DNA of 64,000 nt from positions 558,001-622,000 of the forward strand of contig NZ_CBDBDD010000009.1 of the NCBI RefSeq assembly GCF_965203655.1. Reading direction: 5' to 3'. The DNA comes from Poriferisodalis sp965203655. GTDB taxonomy: Bacteria > Actinomycetota > Acidimicrobiia > Acidimicrobiales > Poriferisodalaceae. This document shows positions 7,137 through 15,478 of this stretch, one piece after another. The stretch's first letter is position 1, and every line of letters begins with the position of its first letter. A program made the translations under genes and the position numbers. The notes under the pieces were generated by a model. That model worked only from the letters and a program-made list of their open reading frames with translations, did no database searches and was not told the origin of the DNA.

Positions 7137-8186
7137 CTATTCGGTGGTGGTGGCCCGCAGTGAGGCGGCGGTCTCGGTGCCCGGGCCGAGCTGGCGGGCA
7201 GCGGCGTCGCAGCACTTCTCGTTCAGCACCCGGTTGAGCGGTGTCGGGATGCCGTGGCGTTCGCCGAGTTCGCAGATGCGGCCGTTGAAGTGCTCGACCT
7301 CGACGGTCGGGCGGCGGAAGTGCAGGTCCTGCCAGGTCGACGGGTAGCTGTAGAGCGACGGGTCGGAGACCTCCTGGGGTTCGCGCTGGCCCGGCCTGCG
7401 CAACCGGGCGATCCACCGGTGCAGGTCGCTGCCGTCGTCCATCACGGGTGTGATGCCGGCAGCATCGAGCACGTCGGCCGCTTCCTGCTGGATGTCGGCC
7501 ATGAGGAAGCGGTTCTCCTCAGCGCAGAACCACTCTTGGACCGGCAGGTCCGCGAGCGCCGAGAAGGCGTTCGTCAGGTTCATGACGAGCTTGCCCCACT
7601 TGAGATCCACGACCCGCTCAGCGAGCGAAGCGCGCATCTCAGCGGCAACCAGATCGTCGACCACGCGTGCGCACAGGTGGTCGGATCCGGTGGGCCAGCA
7701 GCCGATGTCGGCCCGGCGCGCACCGGTATGGGTGACCACGCCGGGCTCGTCGATGCGGGCTCCGATGCGCACCATGACGCCGTAGGCGCGCATGCCCTGT
7801 TCGCTCAGCCATTCCTCGTTGGTGACGCTGTTCTGGAAGCAGAACAGCGGCACCCCGTCGTAGAGCTCCCGGTGCTGTTCGATCGCCTCGAAGGTGTGCT
7901 GGGTCTTCATGGTCAGCAGCACCACGGTGTTCTCATCGAGCGCCAAGTCGTGGGCCCCGCGCGCAGCTGGCAGCCTGAAATGGCCCTCCGTGCGCCCCGA
8001 GATGCGCAGGCCGTCTTGCTGGAGAGACTCGAGGTGCGCGCCGCGAGCGATGAGCGCCACCCGGCGACCTGCCTGGGTCAGTCGAGCGCCCAGCACGCAG
8101 CCGATCGCGCCGGCACCATGCACGATGTAGTTCAGCCGAGCACCGCCCTTGGCCGGATCGCGTTCTGAGGAGCCGTCTGCTTTCAC
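7137..8186 (-). CDS. 2-dehydropantoate 2-reductase family protein (PanE/ApbA)
   Basis: About 349 aa from a GTG at 8186; the frame runs further upstream but would cross the divergent P450 gene. The N-terminus has the Rossmann motif HGAGAIGCVLGARL, then TMKTQHT and the FQNSVTNEE segment typical of ketopantoate reductases. The C-terminal helical domain contains KWGKLVMNLTNAF, with the lysine expected to act in catalysis. The enzyme would reduce 2-dehydropantoate, or a related 2-keto acid, with NADPH; many actinobacterial members are of unknown specificity and no other pantothenate gene is nearby. It ends the lower-G+C island side: base composition from here on matches the rest of the chromosome. 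Divergent from the P450 gene with about 80 bases between starts. Confidence 0.8.
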   Translation of the reverse strand: MKADGSSERDPAKGGARLNYIVHGAGAIGCVLGARLTQAGRRVALIARGAHLESLQQDGLRISGRTEGHFRLPAARGAHDLALDENTVVLLTMKTQHTFEAIEQHRELYDGVPLFCFQNSVTNEEWLSEQGMRAYGVMVRIGARIDEPGVVTHTGARRADIGCWPTGSDHLCARVVDDLVAAEMRASLAERVVDLKWGKLVMNLTNAFSALADLPVQEWFCAEENRFLMADIQQEAADVLDAAGITPVMDDGSDLHRWIARLRRPGQREPQEVSDPSLYSYPSTWQDLHFRRPTVEVEHFNGRICELGERHGIPTPLNRVLNEKCCDAAARQLGPGTETAASLRATTTE

Positions 8187-8264
8187 GGCGGTACATCGTG
8201 CCAGATGTGTCGGCGACCGGTCAGGTCGTGTCGAGCGATCCCAGAGCAGCGCTACCGTGCTGCC

Positions 8265-9533
8265 ATGCGCGAGTGGAACACCGATGTGCCGAACCTGATG
8301 GAGGCCGAGTTCTGGACGCAGCCTGCCGACGTGATCGACTCGGTGATCGCCCGGCACCATGCAGAAGCGCCGCTGGACTGGTTCGAGGAACCCGCGTACG
8401 ACGGCCTGATCCCCGTGGCGCCCGGCTACTGGTGCGTCACCCGGCACGCCGACGTTGCGGCGATCTCGCGCAACACGGAGGTCTTCAGCTCAGCGGCGGG
8501 CATCACCATGCTGGATGCGCCGCCCGAATTCCTCGAGTTCTTCAGCTCCATGATCGCCATGGACGACCCGCGCCACGCCCGGCTGCGACGCCTCGTGGCC
8601 AAGGGCTTCACGCCGAGGATGCTGGCCGACCTCGACGGCAGCGTTCAGGCCGCGGCGGCCGACATCGTGGACTCGGTCTGCGAGAAGGGCAGCTGCGACT
8701 TCGTGACGGAGGTCGCTGCCGCGCTGCCGCTCAAGATCGTGTGCGACCTGATGGGCATCCCCGGGTCGGAATACGACGGCGTGTTCGAGGCCACCAACAT
8801 CATCTTGGGCATCGGAGATCCCGAGTATCAGCCCGAAGGCGTCGACTTCGTGACGGCGCTGCTCGGCGCGGGCGCCCAACTCGCCGAGCTGATGAAGGAA
8901 GTCGCCGAGGCGAAGCGCGGCGGCGACGGCAAGGACCTCACCAGCGTGCTGGTCAACGCCGAGCTGCCCGACGACCGGTTGAGCGACTCAGACCTCGCCA
9001 GCTTCTTCGTGCTGCTGGTGGTGGCCGGCAACGAGACCACCCGCAACGCCATCTCCTGGGGGCTCAAGTACCTCACCGATCATCCCGACCAGCGAGCCAT
9101 CTGGGCCGCGGACTTCGAGGGCGTGGCGCCCACGGCAATCGAGGAGATCGTGCGGCTGTCCAGCCCGGTCGGCTACATGCGCCGGACGCTCACCCGCGAC
9201 TTCGACTTCGAAGGCCGTGAGATGAAAGAGGGCGAGAAGATAGCGATGTTCTACGTGGCAGCGAATCGCGACCCGGCAGTATTCGACGACCCGTTCAAGT
9301 TCAACGTGCTGCGCGACCCGAACCCGCAATACGGCTTCGGCGGCCCCGGTCCGCACTACTGCCTGGGAGCACACCTGGCACGGCGGGAGATGTCGGTGAT
9401 GTACCGCGAGCTGTTCAACCGGCTGCCCGACATCGTCGCGGTCAACGAGCCCGACACGCTCCAAGCCGCATTCATCCACGGTGTCAAGCACCTCGACGTC
9501 GAGTTCACGCCGACTGCACCGCTCGCCGCCTGA
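8265..9533 (+). CDS. Cytochrome P450
   Basis: A 422-aa bacterial class I P450. The I-helix oxygen-binding motif AGNETTRN is at 254-261, the K-helix ExxR is E294-R297, and the heme-binding loop FGGPGPHYCLGAHLA carries the axial C366. MDDPRHARLRRLVAKGF is the usual C-helix signature. The sequence resembles the CYP125/CYP142-like steroid and fatty-acid group common in actinobacteria, but the substrate cannot be fixed by eye. No ferredoxin or ferredoxin reductase lies next to it, so electrons must come from elsewhere. The start at 8265 (MREWNTD) is preferred; an in-frame ATG at 8205 would add 20 unconserved residues and approach the divergent gene. Confidence 0.92.
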   Translation: MREWNTDVPNLMEAEFWTQPADVIDSVIARHHAEAPLDWFEEPAYDGLIPVAPGYWCVTRHADVAAISRNTEVFSSAAGITMLDAPPEFLEFFSSMIAMDDPRHARLRRLVAKGFTPRMLADLDGSVQAAAADIVDSVCEKGSCDFVTEVAAALPLKIVCDLMGIPGSEYDGVFEATNIILGIGDPEYQPEGVDFVTALLGAGAQLAELMKEVAEAKRGGDGKDLTSVLVNAELPDDRLSDSDLASFFVLLVVAGNETTRNAISWGLKYLTDHPDQRAIWAADFEGVAPTAIEEIVRLSSPVGYMRRTLTRDFDFEGREMKEGEKIAMFYVAANRDPAVFDDPFKFNVLRDPNPQYGFGGPGPHYCLGAHLARREMSVMYRELFNRLPDIVAVNEPDTLQAAFIHGVKHLDVEFTPTAPLAA

Positions 9534-9590
9534 TCCTTCCCCGCCCGCTGCTGGGACCTCTTCGCCCGGCCGCCCCGTAGCGTTGGGGTC

Positions 9591-10892
9591 ATGAACCAAC
9601 CGCAGATCGCGCCTGCGACCGGGAAGCTGGGCGTGCTCACGCCCGGCATGGGAGCTGTGGCCACCACGTTCATCGCCGGGGTGCTGGCAGCGCGTGCCGG
9701 ACTGGCAGAACCGATCGGGTCGGTCAGCCAGCTGGCCCACATCCGGCTCGGCGGCCGGGCGGAGGGACGCAATCCGCTCATCCGCGACTTCGTGCCGTTG
9801 GCCTCGCTCGACGACCTGGTATTCGGCGGCTGGGATCCGATCACGCCCAATGCGCTCGAGGGCGCCCGCACCGCGGGAGTGCTGGAAGACCGTGACCTCG
9901 GCGTGATCTCCCGCGAGCTGGAGGGCATCGTCGCGATGGACGCCGTGTTCGACAGCCGCTGGGTGAGCCGGCTCGAAGGCACCCGTACCAAGCCCCCGAT
10001 GGGCAAGCTCGAAGCTGCCCAGGCGCTGATGGAGGACATCGAGCGCTTCCGGGCCGAGAACGAGTGCGAGCGGCTGGTGATGGTGTGGTGCGGCTCCACC
10101 GAGGCGTACCAGGAGCCGTCAGGCGTTCATGCCAGCGTCGCGGCATTCGAAGCCGGATTGGCGGCCGACGACGACAACATCTCGCCCAGCCAGATCTACG
10201 CGTACGCAGCGTTGATGAGCGATGTGCCCTTCGCCAACGGCGCGCCGAACCTGTCCGTCGACATACCGGCCATGACCGAGCTGGCTGTGCGCCGCGGCGT
10301 GCCGATCGCGGGCAAGGACTTCAAGACCGGCCAGACACTGATGAAGACGCTGGTGGCGCCCGGCCTGAAGGCACGGATGCTGGGCCTGCGCGGCTGGTAC
10401 TCCACCAACATCCTGGGCAATCGCGACGGCGAGGTGCTGGACGACCCCGAGAACTTCAAGACCAAAGAGACGTCGAAGCTCGGCGTGCTCGGCACGATCC
10501 TGCAGCCCGAGACCTATCCCGAGCTCTACAGCGAGATCGACCACGTGGTGCGCATCAACTACTACCCGCCCCGCGGCGACAACAAAGAGGGCTGGGACAA
10601 CATTGACATCTTCGGCTGGCTCGGCTACCCGATGCAGATCAAGATCGACTTCCTGTGCCGCGATTCCATCCTGGCGGCGCCCATCGTGCTCGACCTGGCG
10701 CTGTTCTTGGACCTCGCCCAGCGTGCCGGCCAGGGCGGCGTGCAGGAGTGGTTGTCGTTCTACCTCAAGGCGCCCCAGTCGGCCGATCCCGCCGGTCCCG
10801 AGCACGACCTGTTCATCCAGCAGACCAAGCTGAAGAACACCCTGCGGGAGTGGATGGGCGAAGAACCCGTCACCCACTCCGAGGCCGGCTGA
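9591..10892 (+). CDS. ino1: Inositol-3-phosphate synthase
   Basis: A 433-aa protein matching actinobacterial/archaeal-type L-myo-inositol-1-phosphate synthase. It begins with the NAD-binding LGVLTPGMGAVATTF and contains VMVWCGSTEA, the AGKDFKTGQTLMKT active-site segment with conserved lysines, WYSTNILGNRDGEVL, and SKLGVLGTILQPETYPELY. The enzyme converts glucose-6-phosphate to inositol-1-phosphate, the precursor of phosphatidylinositol and, in actinobacteria, of inositol-based thiols and mannosides. The ATG at 9591 is clear. The gene appears to be transcribed alone, 57 bases after the P450 stop. Length and motifs are normal. Confidence 0.95.
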   Translation: MNQPQIAPATGKLGVLTPGMGAVATTFIAGVLAARAGLAEPIGSVSQLAHIRLGGRAEGRNPLIRDFVPLASLDDLVFGGWDPITPNALEGARTAGVLEDRDLGVISRELEGIVAMDAVFDSRWVSRLEGTRTKPPMGKLEAAQALMEDIERFRAENECERLVMVWCGSTEAYQEPSGVHASVAAFEAGLAADDDNISPSQIYAYAALMSDVPFANGAPNLSVDIPAMTELAVRRGVPIAGKDFKTGQTLMKTLVAPGLKARMLGLRGWYSTNILGNRDGEVLDDPENFKTKETSKLGVLGTILQPETYPELYSEIDHVVRINYYPPRGDNKEGWDNIDIFGWLGYPMQIKIDFLCRDSILAAPIVLDLALFLDLAQRAGQGGVQEWLSFYLKAPQSADPAGPEHDLFIQQTKLKNTLREWMGEEPVTHSEAG

Positions 10893-10982
10893 ACGCATCG
10901 CCTCGACGTCCCCAACTGTTCACGCGTTGTTTGCTCTCTCCGCGCCTGCGGTGAAGGGATCGCACCGTAATTTCGGGATTGT

Positions 10983-11006
10983 CTCAGGGAGTGTTCAGGA
11001 TCAATC
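10983..11006 (+). promoter_or_regulatory. Direct-repeat regulatory motif, copy 1
   Basis: CTCAGGGAgtgTTCAGGaTCAaTC: two TCAGG half-sites 11 bases apart, ending 48 bases before the ATG at 11054. An almost identical block lies at the same distance before the next gene. An 11-base period is typical of binding by OmpR/PhoB-family response regulators. The regulator is not in the window. Confidence 0.5.
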
Positions 11007-11053
11007 CAAAGGCTGAATTGCCCGAACTTCCCCCTCCTGAAAGGAGTGACGGC

Positions 11054-11254
11054 ATGACTGAGACAGGAACCTCAGCACCGATTGGAGGACCCGCTGCCAA
11101 CCGGCATTTCAGACGGTTGGGGGTGGCGCTGGCGGCGGCCATCACGGCGACCGTCATCGCTCTCTCACTGGGTGTCGGCAGCGCTGCGGCCCATCACGAG
11201 GAAGGTCCCAGGGATCACCACGACGAGGTCATCAGCGTTCACCACGAGGACTGA
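11054..11254 (+). CDS. Small secreted His/Asp-rich protein
   Basis: A 66-aa protein with a typical signal peptide: charged start, RRLG, a hydrophobic core VALAAAITATVIALSLGVG, and a likely cleavage after SAAA. The mature part would be only about 20 residues, HHEEGPRDHHDE onward, with seven or so histidines alternating with acids, suggesting metal binding. The start at 11054 is fixed by a strong AAAGGAG Shine-Dalgarno 8-9 bases upstream; the frame extends further upstream without conserved features. It shares an upstream motif, an MTExG start, a signal peptide and a terminator design with the next gene. No known family was recognised. Confidence 0.65.
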   Translation: MTETGTSAPIGGPAANRHFRRLGVALAAAITATVIALSLGVGSAAAHHEEGPRDHHDEVISVHHED

Positions 11255-11270
11255 GGCCTCCAGCAGCACC

Positions 11271-11304
11271 CGAAGCGGGCCGGTTCCCCCGACGGCCCGC
11301 TTCG
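11271..11304 (+). terminator. Terminator-like hairpin, copy 1
   Basis: CGAAGCGGGCCG (11271-11282) pairs perfectly with CGGCCCGCTTCG (11293-11304) around a 10-base loop, 17 bases after the stop of the small secreted protein gene. There is no U-tract, as is common in high-G+C actinobacteria. A near copy follows the next gene at 12071. Confidence 0.75.
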
Positions 11305-11357
11305 GCGCGTCCGGAACCTGCGCCGGGTACGCATTCTCATTTCGCTCTCACGCTGCA

Positions 11358-11381
11358 TTCAGGGACCCTTCAGGTTCATTC
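11358..11381 (+). promoter_or_regulatory. Direct-repeat regulatory motif, copy 2
   Basis: TTCAGGGAcccTTCAGGtTCAtTC aligns with the block at 10983 at 18 of 24 positions and also ends 48 bases before the ATG (11429). TTCAGG is repeated at an 11-base interval. Identical spacing at two neighbouring genes argues for a real operator or promoter element rather than chance. Confidence 0.55.
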
Positions 11382-11428
11382 GCCATCGTCTGGGTCGTTG
11401 CACACAGCCCGGAGAAAGGACTGGCGAT

Positions 11429-12040
11429 ATGACCGAATCCGGCGAGACCGACGAGCCCACCGAGGCACCGAGGCGCAAGCCAGGGCGCAGCCGACTGTTG
11501 GCGCTGCTGGCTGCACTGCTGCTGGCAGCGACTGCGGTTCTTGCGTTCAGTGCCGGCAGCGCGAGCGCGCAGACCCAGAACGACAACGGCAACGCCGACC
11601 AGCAGCAAGCTGACGACGATGCAGACGACTCCGGGGGCACTTGCGACAGGCACGGCGCACACCGGGGCGGCGGCCACTGGCGGGCCGGAGCGAGTGACAC
11701 GCTGACCGGGGTGCTTGGCATCGACGCCGAGGCCCTGCGCGCCAAGCTCAAGGACGGCTCGACGCTCGCCGACATCGCTACTGAGCAAGGCGTCGCGGTG
11801 TCCGACGTAATCGAGGCACTCGTGACAGCGGTCACCGACAGGGCGGCCGAGCACGACCGTGAGATCGATGTCGACGCCGTGACCGAGCGAATCACCGCAT
11901 GGGTCAACGGCGAGAAGCCCGAGCAGGCCGAAGGCTGGTCCGGCGAGGGTCGTCGGCACGGCGGCAAGCGCTTCGGCGGCAAAGGCCTCGGCGGCCATAG
12001 CCACGGCAGTAATGCAGGAGCATGGCCAACCTCGACTTAG
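11429..12040 (+). CDS. Secreted protein with helical repeat domain and His/Gly-rich tail
   Basis: A 203-aa protein preceded by an AAAGGA Shine-Dalgarno. Residues 1-47 form a signal peptide (RRKPGRSR, then LLALLAALLLAATAVLAF, cleavage near SASA-Q). A Q/D-rich linker is followed by a DRHGAHRGGGHW patch. A compact domain at about 90-155 (TGVLGIDAEALRAKLKDGSTLADIATEQGV...) resembles a helical module seen in many secreted actinobacterial proteins of unknown function. The tail is rich in Gly, His, Lys and Arg. The His-rich ends suggest metal or cell-wall binding; no enzyme activity is evident. It shares regulatory motif and terminator style with the preceding gene and is probably co-regulated with it. 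Confidence 0.7.
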   Translation: MTESGETDEPTEAPRRKPGRSRLLALLAALLLAATAVLAFSAGSASAQTQNDNGNADQQQADDDADDSGGTCDRHGAHRGGGHWRAGASDTLTGVLGIDAEALRAKLKDGSTLADIATEQGVAVSDVIEALVTAVTDRAAEHDREIDVDAVTERITAWVNGEKPEQAEGWSGEGRRHGGKRFGGKGLGGHSHGSNAGAWPTST

Positions 12041-12070
12041 AACCAGTCTGCGCTTGGCGTCGCAGACTCA

Positions 12071-12107
12071 CGAAGCGGGCCGGTTCCCTCTCCGCCGGCC
12101 CGCTTCG
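12071..12107. terminator. Terminator-like hairpin, copy 2
   Basis: CGAAGCGGGCCGG (12071-12083) pairs perfectly with CCGGCCCGCTTCG (12095-12107) around an 11-base loop. It begins with the same 18 bases as the hairpin at 11271. It lies between converging genes, so it could end transcription in both directions. Confidence 0.75.
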
Positions 12108-12141
12108 GCGCGCGGTGGCAGTTTGTACGTCTGCGGAACGG

Positions 12142-12828
12142 CTATGCGACGGTGAAGGTGGCGATGCGTGTCCAGCGATCGGGGTCGTCGGGGTCGGCGC
12201 CGCCGTAGATGGGGCGCAACTCGAAATCCAGCCCGCTGATCTGCCCGGCCGACTGGCGTTGGCCCAGCCAGTCGCCGAAGCCGACCTCGTCGAAGTGCGC
12301 CGAGTTGATGCCCAGGCTGCAGCGGGCACCGGGTCTCGCCACCCGCAACAACTCGGTGACGGACTCGGGGCCGAGATGGCCGTGGGTGAACGCTCCCGCG
12401 CTCACGATGCCGGCATAGGTGTCGCTGTCAAGATCGAGCCGGCTGGTGAGATCAGCCTCGAAGAGCTGCCGGTAGGTCGAGCGCCCTTCGTGGGTCTTGG
12501 CGGCGGCCTTGGCCAGCATCTCCGGCGAGATATCGATGCCGTCGATCACCGGCACACCCAGCCGTGCCAGCTCGGCACCGACGACGCCCGTCCCGCAACC
12601 GACGTCGAGCACTGGCTTATCGAGTCGGTCGAGGGTGTCCTCACCGCGGACGAACGCAGCCGCCACGTGCTGGTGATACTCGTACTTGTTCTCGGCCAGA
12701 AAGACCGACTCGTAGGTCTCCGCCCACGAGGCATACAGCTTGCGGTTGTCCTCGGGACCGTCGACGGCGTACGCGTCGTCGAGCCCGATGCCTGTCGTTT
12801 CCGATTCCGCCGCGGTGTGCTCGGTCAT
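12142..12828 (-). CDS. Class I SAM-dependent methyltransferase
   Basis: A 228-aa protein with the Rossmann-fold methyltransferase signature: motif I VLDVGCGTGVVG, an acidic residue at the end of beta-2 (DGIDISPEML), and a post-II motif near AGIVSAGAFTHGHL. The N-terminal YASWAETYESVFL segment is typical of Methyltransf_11/25-type enzymes such as WBSCR27-like proteins. The methyl acceptor is unknown; small molecules are usual for this length. It lies 35 bases downstream of the Rieske-TPP gene on the same strand and may be cotranscribed with it. Confidence 0.85.
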   Translation of the reverse strand: MTEHTAAESETTGIGLDDAYAVDGPEDNRKLYASWAETYESVFLAENKYEYHQHVAAAFVRGEDTLDRLDKPVLDVGCGTGVVGAELARLGVPVIDGIDISPEMLAKAAAKTHEGRSTYRQLFEADLTSRLDLDSDTYAGIVSAGAFTHGHLGPESVTELLRVARPGARCSLGINSAHFDEVGFGDWLGQRQSAGQISGLDFELRPIYGGADPDDPDRWTRIATFTVA

Positions 12829-12863
12829 CGCTGCGCGACCCTAGTGAGCCCAGCGCATCGCTC

Positions 12864-14885
12864 TCAGATGAGCAGCGGGTCGGTCATCACCTCCACCAAG
12901 GCAGGACCCGGGTGCGCCAAAGCATCGCGGAGCGAGGTGTCGAGCGCGTTGGACGCAGTCACTTGGCGGCCCATCGCTCCGCACAGCTCTGCGAACTCGG
13001 CGAAGCCCGGGTTGTGCAGCGAGGTCTGCCAGACGTCGAACTCGGCTGCACGCTGCTCTTTGGAGATCTTGCCCAGCTCGCCGTTGTTGAGCAGCACGTG
13101 GGTGATGTCCATCCCGTACTTGACGGCCGTGGTCAGCTCCATGGCGTACTGGCCGAAGCCGCCGTCACCCGACACCGAGACCACCGGACGGCCGGCCCAT
13201 TGAGGGCCCGGTGCGTGCTGGGTCGCCGCCCAGCAGCCCATCGCCGCGGGGAACGCGAAGCCGATCGACCCCAGGTACCCCGACATCAGCACGGTCTGCC
13301 CGCACGGCTCGAAGTAGCGGCCGAAGGAATAGGCGTGGTTGCCGACATCCACCGGCATGACGGCATCAGCCGGCACGAGGCGGCTCAGCGCCTCGAACAC
13401 CTCCGCCGCGTTCATGCCGCTGCCACGGTCATCTGCCCGCCGGCGCTGCTTCTCAGCGCGCCAGATGTCCCAACGCGCTGCGACCTCCGCTGCAGACGTC
13501 CCTGCGTTACCCCTGCTTGGGAGCGCCCCGGCCAGCGCACGGGCCGCCACACCTACATCGGCCAGCATCGGAACGGTCACCGCATGGAAACGGCCCAGCG
13601 CCATCGGATCGAAGTCCACCTGCACGATCGGCTTGTACGACGCTATGCCCGTGTGGTTGGCGAACGACACGCCGAACGTCAGCAGCGCGTCGGACTCGTT
13701 CATGAACCAGCTGGCGATCGGGGTGCCCGAGCGGCCGAGCACGCCGCATGCCAACCGGTGCTGGTCGGCGATGAGCCCCTTGCCCTTGAACGTGGTGGCC
13801 ACCGGCGCATCGATGGCTTCGGCCAGCGCCACGATGTCGGAGATGCCGCTGCGGGCACCGTGGCCCACGATGATCATCGGCCGCGTCGAGCCCGACAGCA
13901 CCTCTGCCGCCGCCTCGAGCGCGCCGACGGCAGGCGACACGCCACGATCGCCCGTGCGTCCCTGCGGCGAACCGGCCGGTCGCTCGGCAGCAGGCGCCGG
14001 TACGACCTGCACCTCGTCAGGCAGCACGAGGTGCGCCACGTCGCGCTCCACCAAGGCGGTCTTGCAGGCCAGGTTCATCAGCTCGGCTGCGTTCGATCCC
14101 GCTTGGACCGTCGCCGAGTAGCGCGACACGTCGGCGAACGCCGCCGAGAGGTCCGTGTCCTGGAAGGCACCCCGTCCCCGCACACTCGAGGGCACCTGGC
14201 CCGACAGGGCCAGCACCGGCGCCCGATCCATCTTGGCGTCGTACAGCCCGGTGAGCAGGTTGGTGCTGCCCGGTCCGGCGATGGCGAAGCACGCCGCCAG
14301 GTCGCCGGTGAGCTTGCCGTAGGCGGTGGCGGCGAACGCGGCGGCGCCTTCGTGGCGCACCCCGATGAACTGCAGATCACCCCGAACCTCGGCCGCACGC
14401 AGCGCATCGGCGAACCCCAGGTTGGAATGGCCCACCATGCCGAACACCCACGCCACCCCCCAAGCCGTCATCGTCTCGACGAGCTGGTCCGACACCGTGC
14501 GGGGCCGTTCGGCCGTCGCTGGCAGCGCCACATAGACGCCGTCCGGCCGGATCTCGGTACGGAAGGCGGGCGGTGCATCGTCAAAGGGCGGGGGCGGCGT
14601 GCCGTCGAGCGGCGAATAGTCGTAGCCGTGCCACGGACAGCGCAGCCAACCCCCTTCGATGCTGCCCTCACCGAGGGGACCGCCCTGGTGCGGGCAGGCA
14701 TTGGCCAGACAGCCGAACCCCGCCTCGGTCCGGGTGACGCACAGGCTCTCGTGACCGACCGTCACGGTGGTGACCCGTCCCACGTCCAGCTCGTCAACCC
14801 CCAGCAGCCGATGCCAGGCGAACTTGCCGGAAGGCAGCGCCGGTACCACGGAGCTCGGCGTCGGATCTGGGGATGTATCGCTCAT
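12864..14885 (-). CDS. Rieske 2Fe-2S domain fused to a thiamine-diphosphate enzyme
   Basis: A 673-aa fusion. Residues 20-122 are a Rieske ferredoxin domain with the ligand pairs C64-P-H66 and C83-P-W-H86. Residues 128-670 form a complete ThDP-dependent enzyme of the acetolactate synthase/pyruvate oxidase group: catalytic E179 (VRHEGAAAFA), a central domain, and the ThDP/Mg motif SGDGGFGQYAMEL...LLNN. The order and the FGMVGHSNLGFADAL opening resemble PoxB-type 2-keto acid decarboxylases more than biosynthetic acetolactate synthases. The Rieske centre could take electrons released on decarboxylation in place of a quinone or flavin route; this is inference. The chain is continuous with no frameshift. 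Substrate unknown; the neighbouring methyltransferase may belong to the same pathway. Confidence 0.88.
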   Translation of the reverse strand: MSDTSPDPTPSSVVPALPSGKFAWHRLLGVDELDVGRVTTVTVGHESLCVTRTEAGFGCLANACPHQGGPLGEGSIEGGWLRCPWHGYDYSPLDGTPPPPFDDAPPAFRTEIRPDGVYVALPATAERPRTVSDQLVETMTAWGVAWVFGMVGHSNLGFADALRAAEVRGDLQFIGVRHEGAAAFAATAYGKLTGDLAACFAIAGPGSTNLLTGLYDAKMDRAPVLALSGQVPSSVRGRGAFQDTDLSAAFADVSRYSATVQAGSNAAELMNLACKTALVERDVAHLVLPDEVQVVPAPAAERPAGSPQGRTGDRGVSPAVGALEAAAEVLSGSTRPMIIVGHGARSGISDIVALAEAIDAPVATTFKGKGLIADQHRLACGVLGRSGTPIASWFMNESDALLTFGVSFANHTGIASYKPIVQVDFDPMALGRFHAVTVPMLADVGVAARALAGALPSRGNAGTSAAEVAARWDIWRAEKQRRRADDRGSGMNAAEVFEALSRLVPADAVMPVDVGNHAYSFGRYFEPCGQTVLMSGYLGSIGFAFPAAMGCWAATQHAPGPQWAGRPVVSVSGDGGFGQYAMELTTAVKYGMDITHVLLNNGELGKISKEQRAAEFDVWQTSLHNPGFAEFAELCGAMGRQVTASNALDTSLRDALAHPGPALVEVMTDPLLI

Positions 14886-14989
14886 CGCTCACCCCTGTTC
14901 AACTCGCGCTCATCGTCGCACACTGCGCCCGGGGTCCCGTGGTCGCGACGCGGCGCCGGACAGTGCCGCGCGGCTCTAGCGTTCTGCGG

Positions 14990-15478
14990 GTGCTGCATCT
15001 CGTGCGACACGCTTCGGCCGGCGACCGGCACTCCTGGCGAGGCGATGACGACGCTCGGCCGCTGGATGCGGTAGGTCACGCCCAAGCCGAGGCCATCGCC
15101 TCAGCGCTCGCCGCCGCCCCAGTCCGCCGCATCCTGTCGAGTCCCAGCGTCCGCTGTACCCAGACGATCGAACCGCTTGCAACCAAGCTGGGACTCGACA
15201 TCGAGATCAGCGCCGAGCTAGCCGAAGGCGCAGACGGATGGCGGACCGAAGCCCTCCTCGAACGCCTGTGCGGCGAAGCGGGCGACAGCGTGCTGTGCAG
15301 CCACGGCGACGTCATACCCGAGGTGCTGTGGCGCCTGTCGTACCGCGGCGTCGAAGTGAGCCCGACACGCTGCAAGAAGGCGTCCATCTGGGAACTCCAC
15401 GTGCTCGATGGCGCAGTCAGCCATGGCATCTACCGATCCCCTCGTAGTCTCGGCGCCCGGCTGGAGGATCTGATATGA
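14990..15478 (+). CDS. SixA-like histidine phosphatase
   Basis: About 162 aa from a GTG at 14990. It starts directly with LHLVRHASAGDR, the RHG-type phosphohistidine motif of the histidine phosphatase superfamily, followed by LSSPSVRCTQT and the second catalytic SHGD. The small size and HASAGDR opening match SixA-type phosphohistidine phosphatases, though small-molecule substrates are possible. A longer frame to 14873 would overlap the divergent Rieske-TPP gene and adds Arg-rich residues without conservation. The stop overlaps the next start (ATGA), so it heads a translationally coupled four-gene operon. Confidence 0.85.
   Translation: MLHLVRHASAGDRHSWRGDDDARPLDAVGHAQAEAIASALAAAPVRRILSSPSVRCTQTIEPLATKLGLDIEISAELAEGADGWRTEALLERLCGEAGDSVLCSHGDVIPEVLWRLSYRGVEVSPTRCKKASIWELHVLDGAVSHGIYRSPRSLGARLEDLI

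Noticed and set aside
12564..15074. Long plus-strand open frame opposite the methyltransferase and Rieske-TPP genes
   Set aside because: Arg/His/Pro-rich shadow translation with no family motif; the minus strand carries complete conserved domains.
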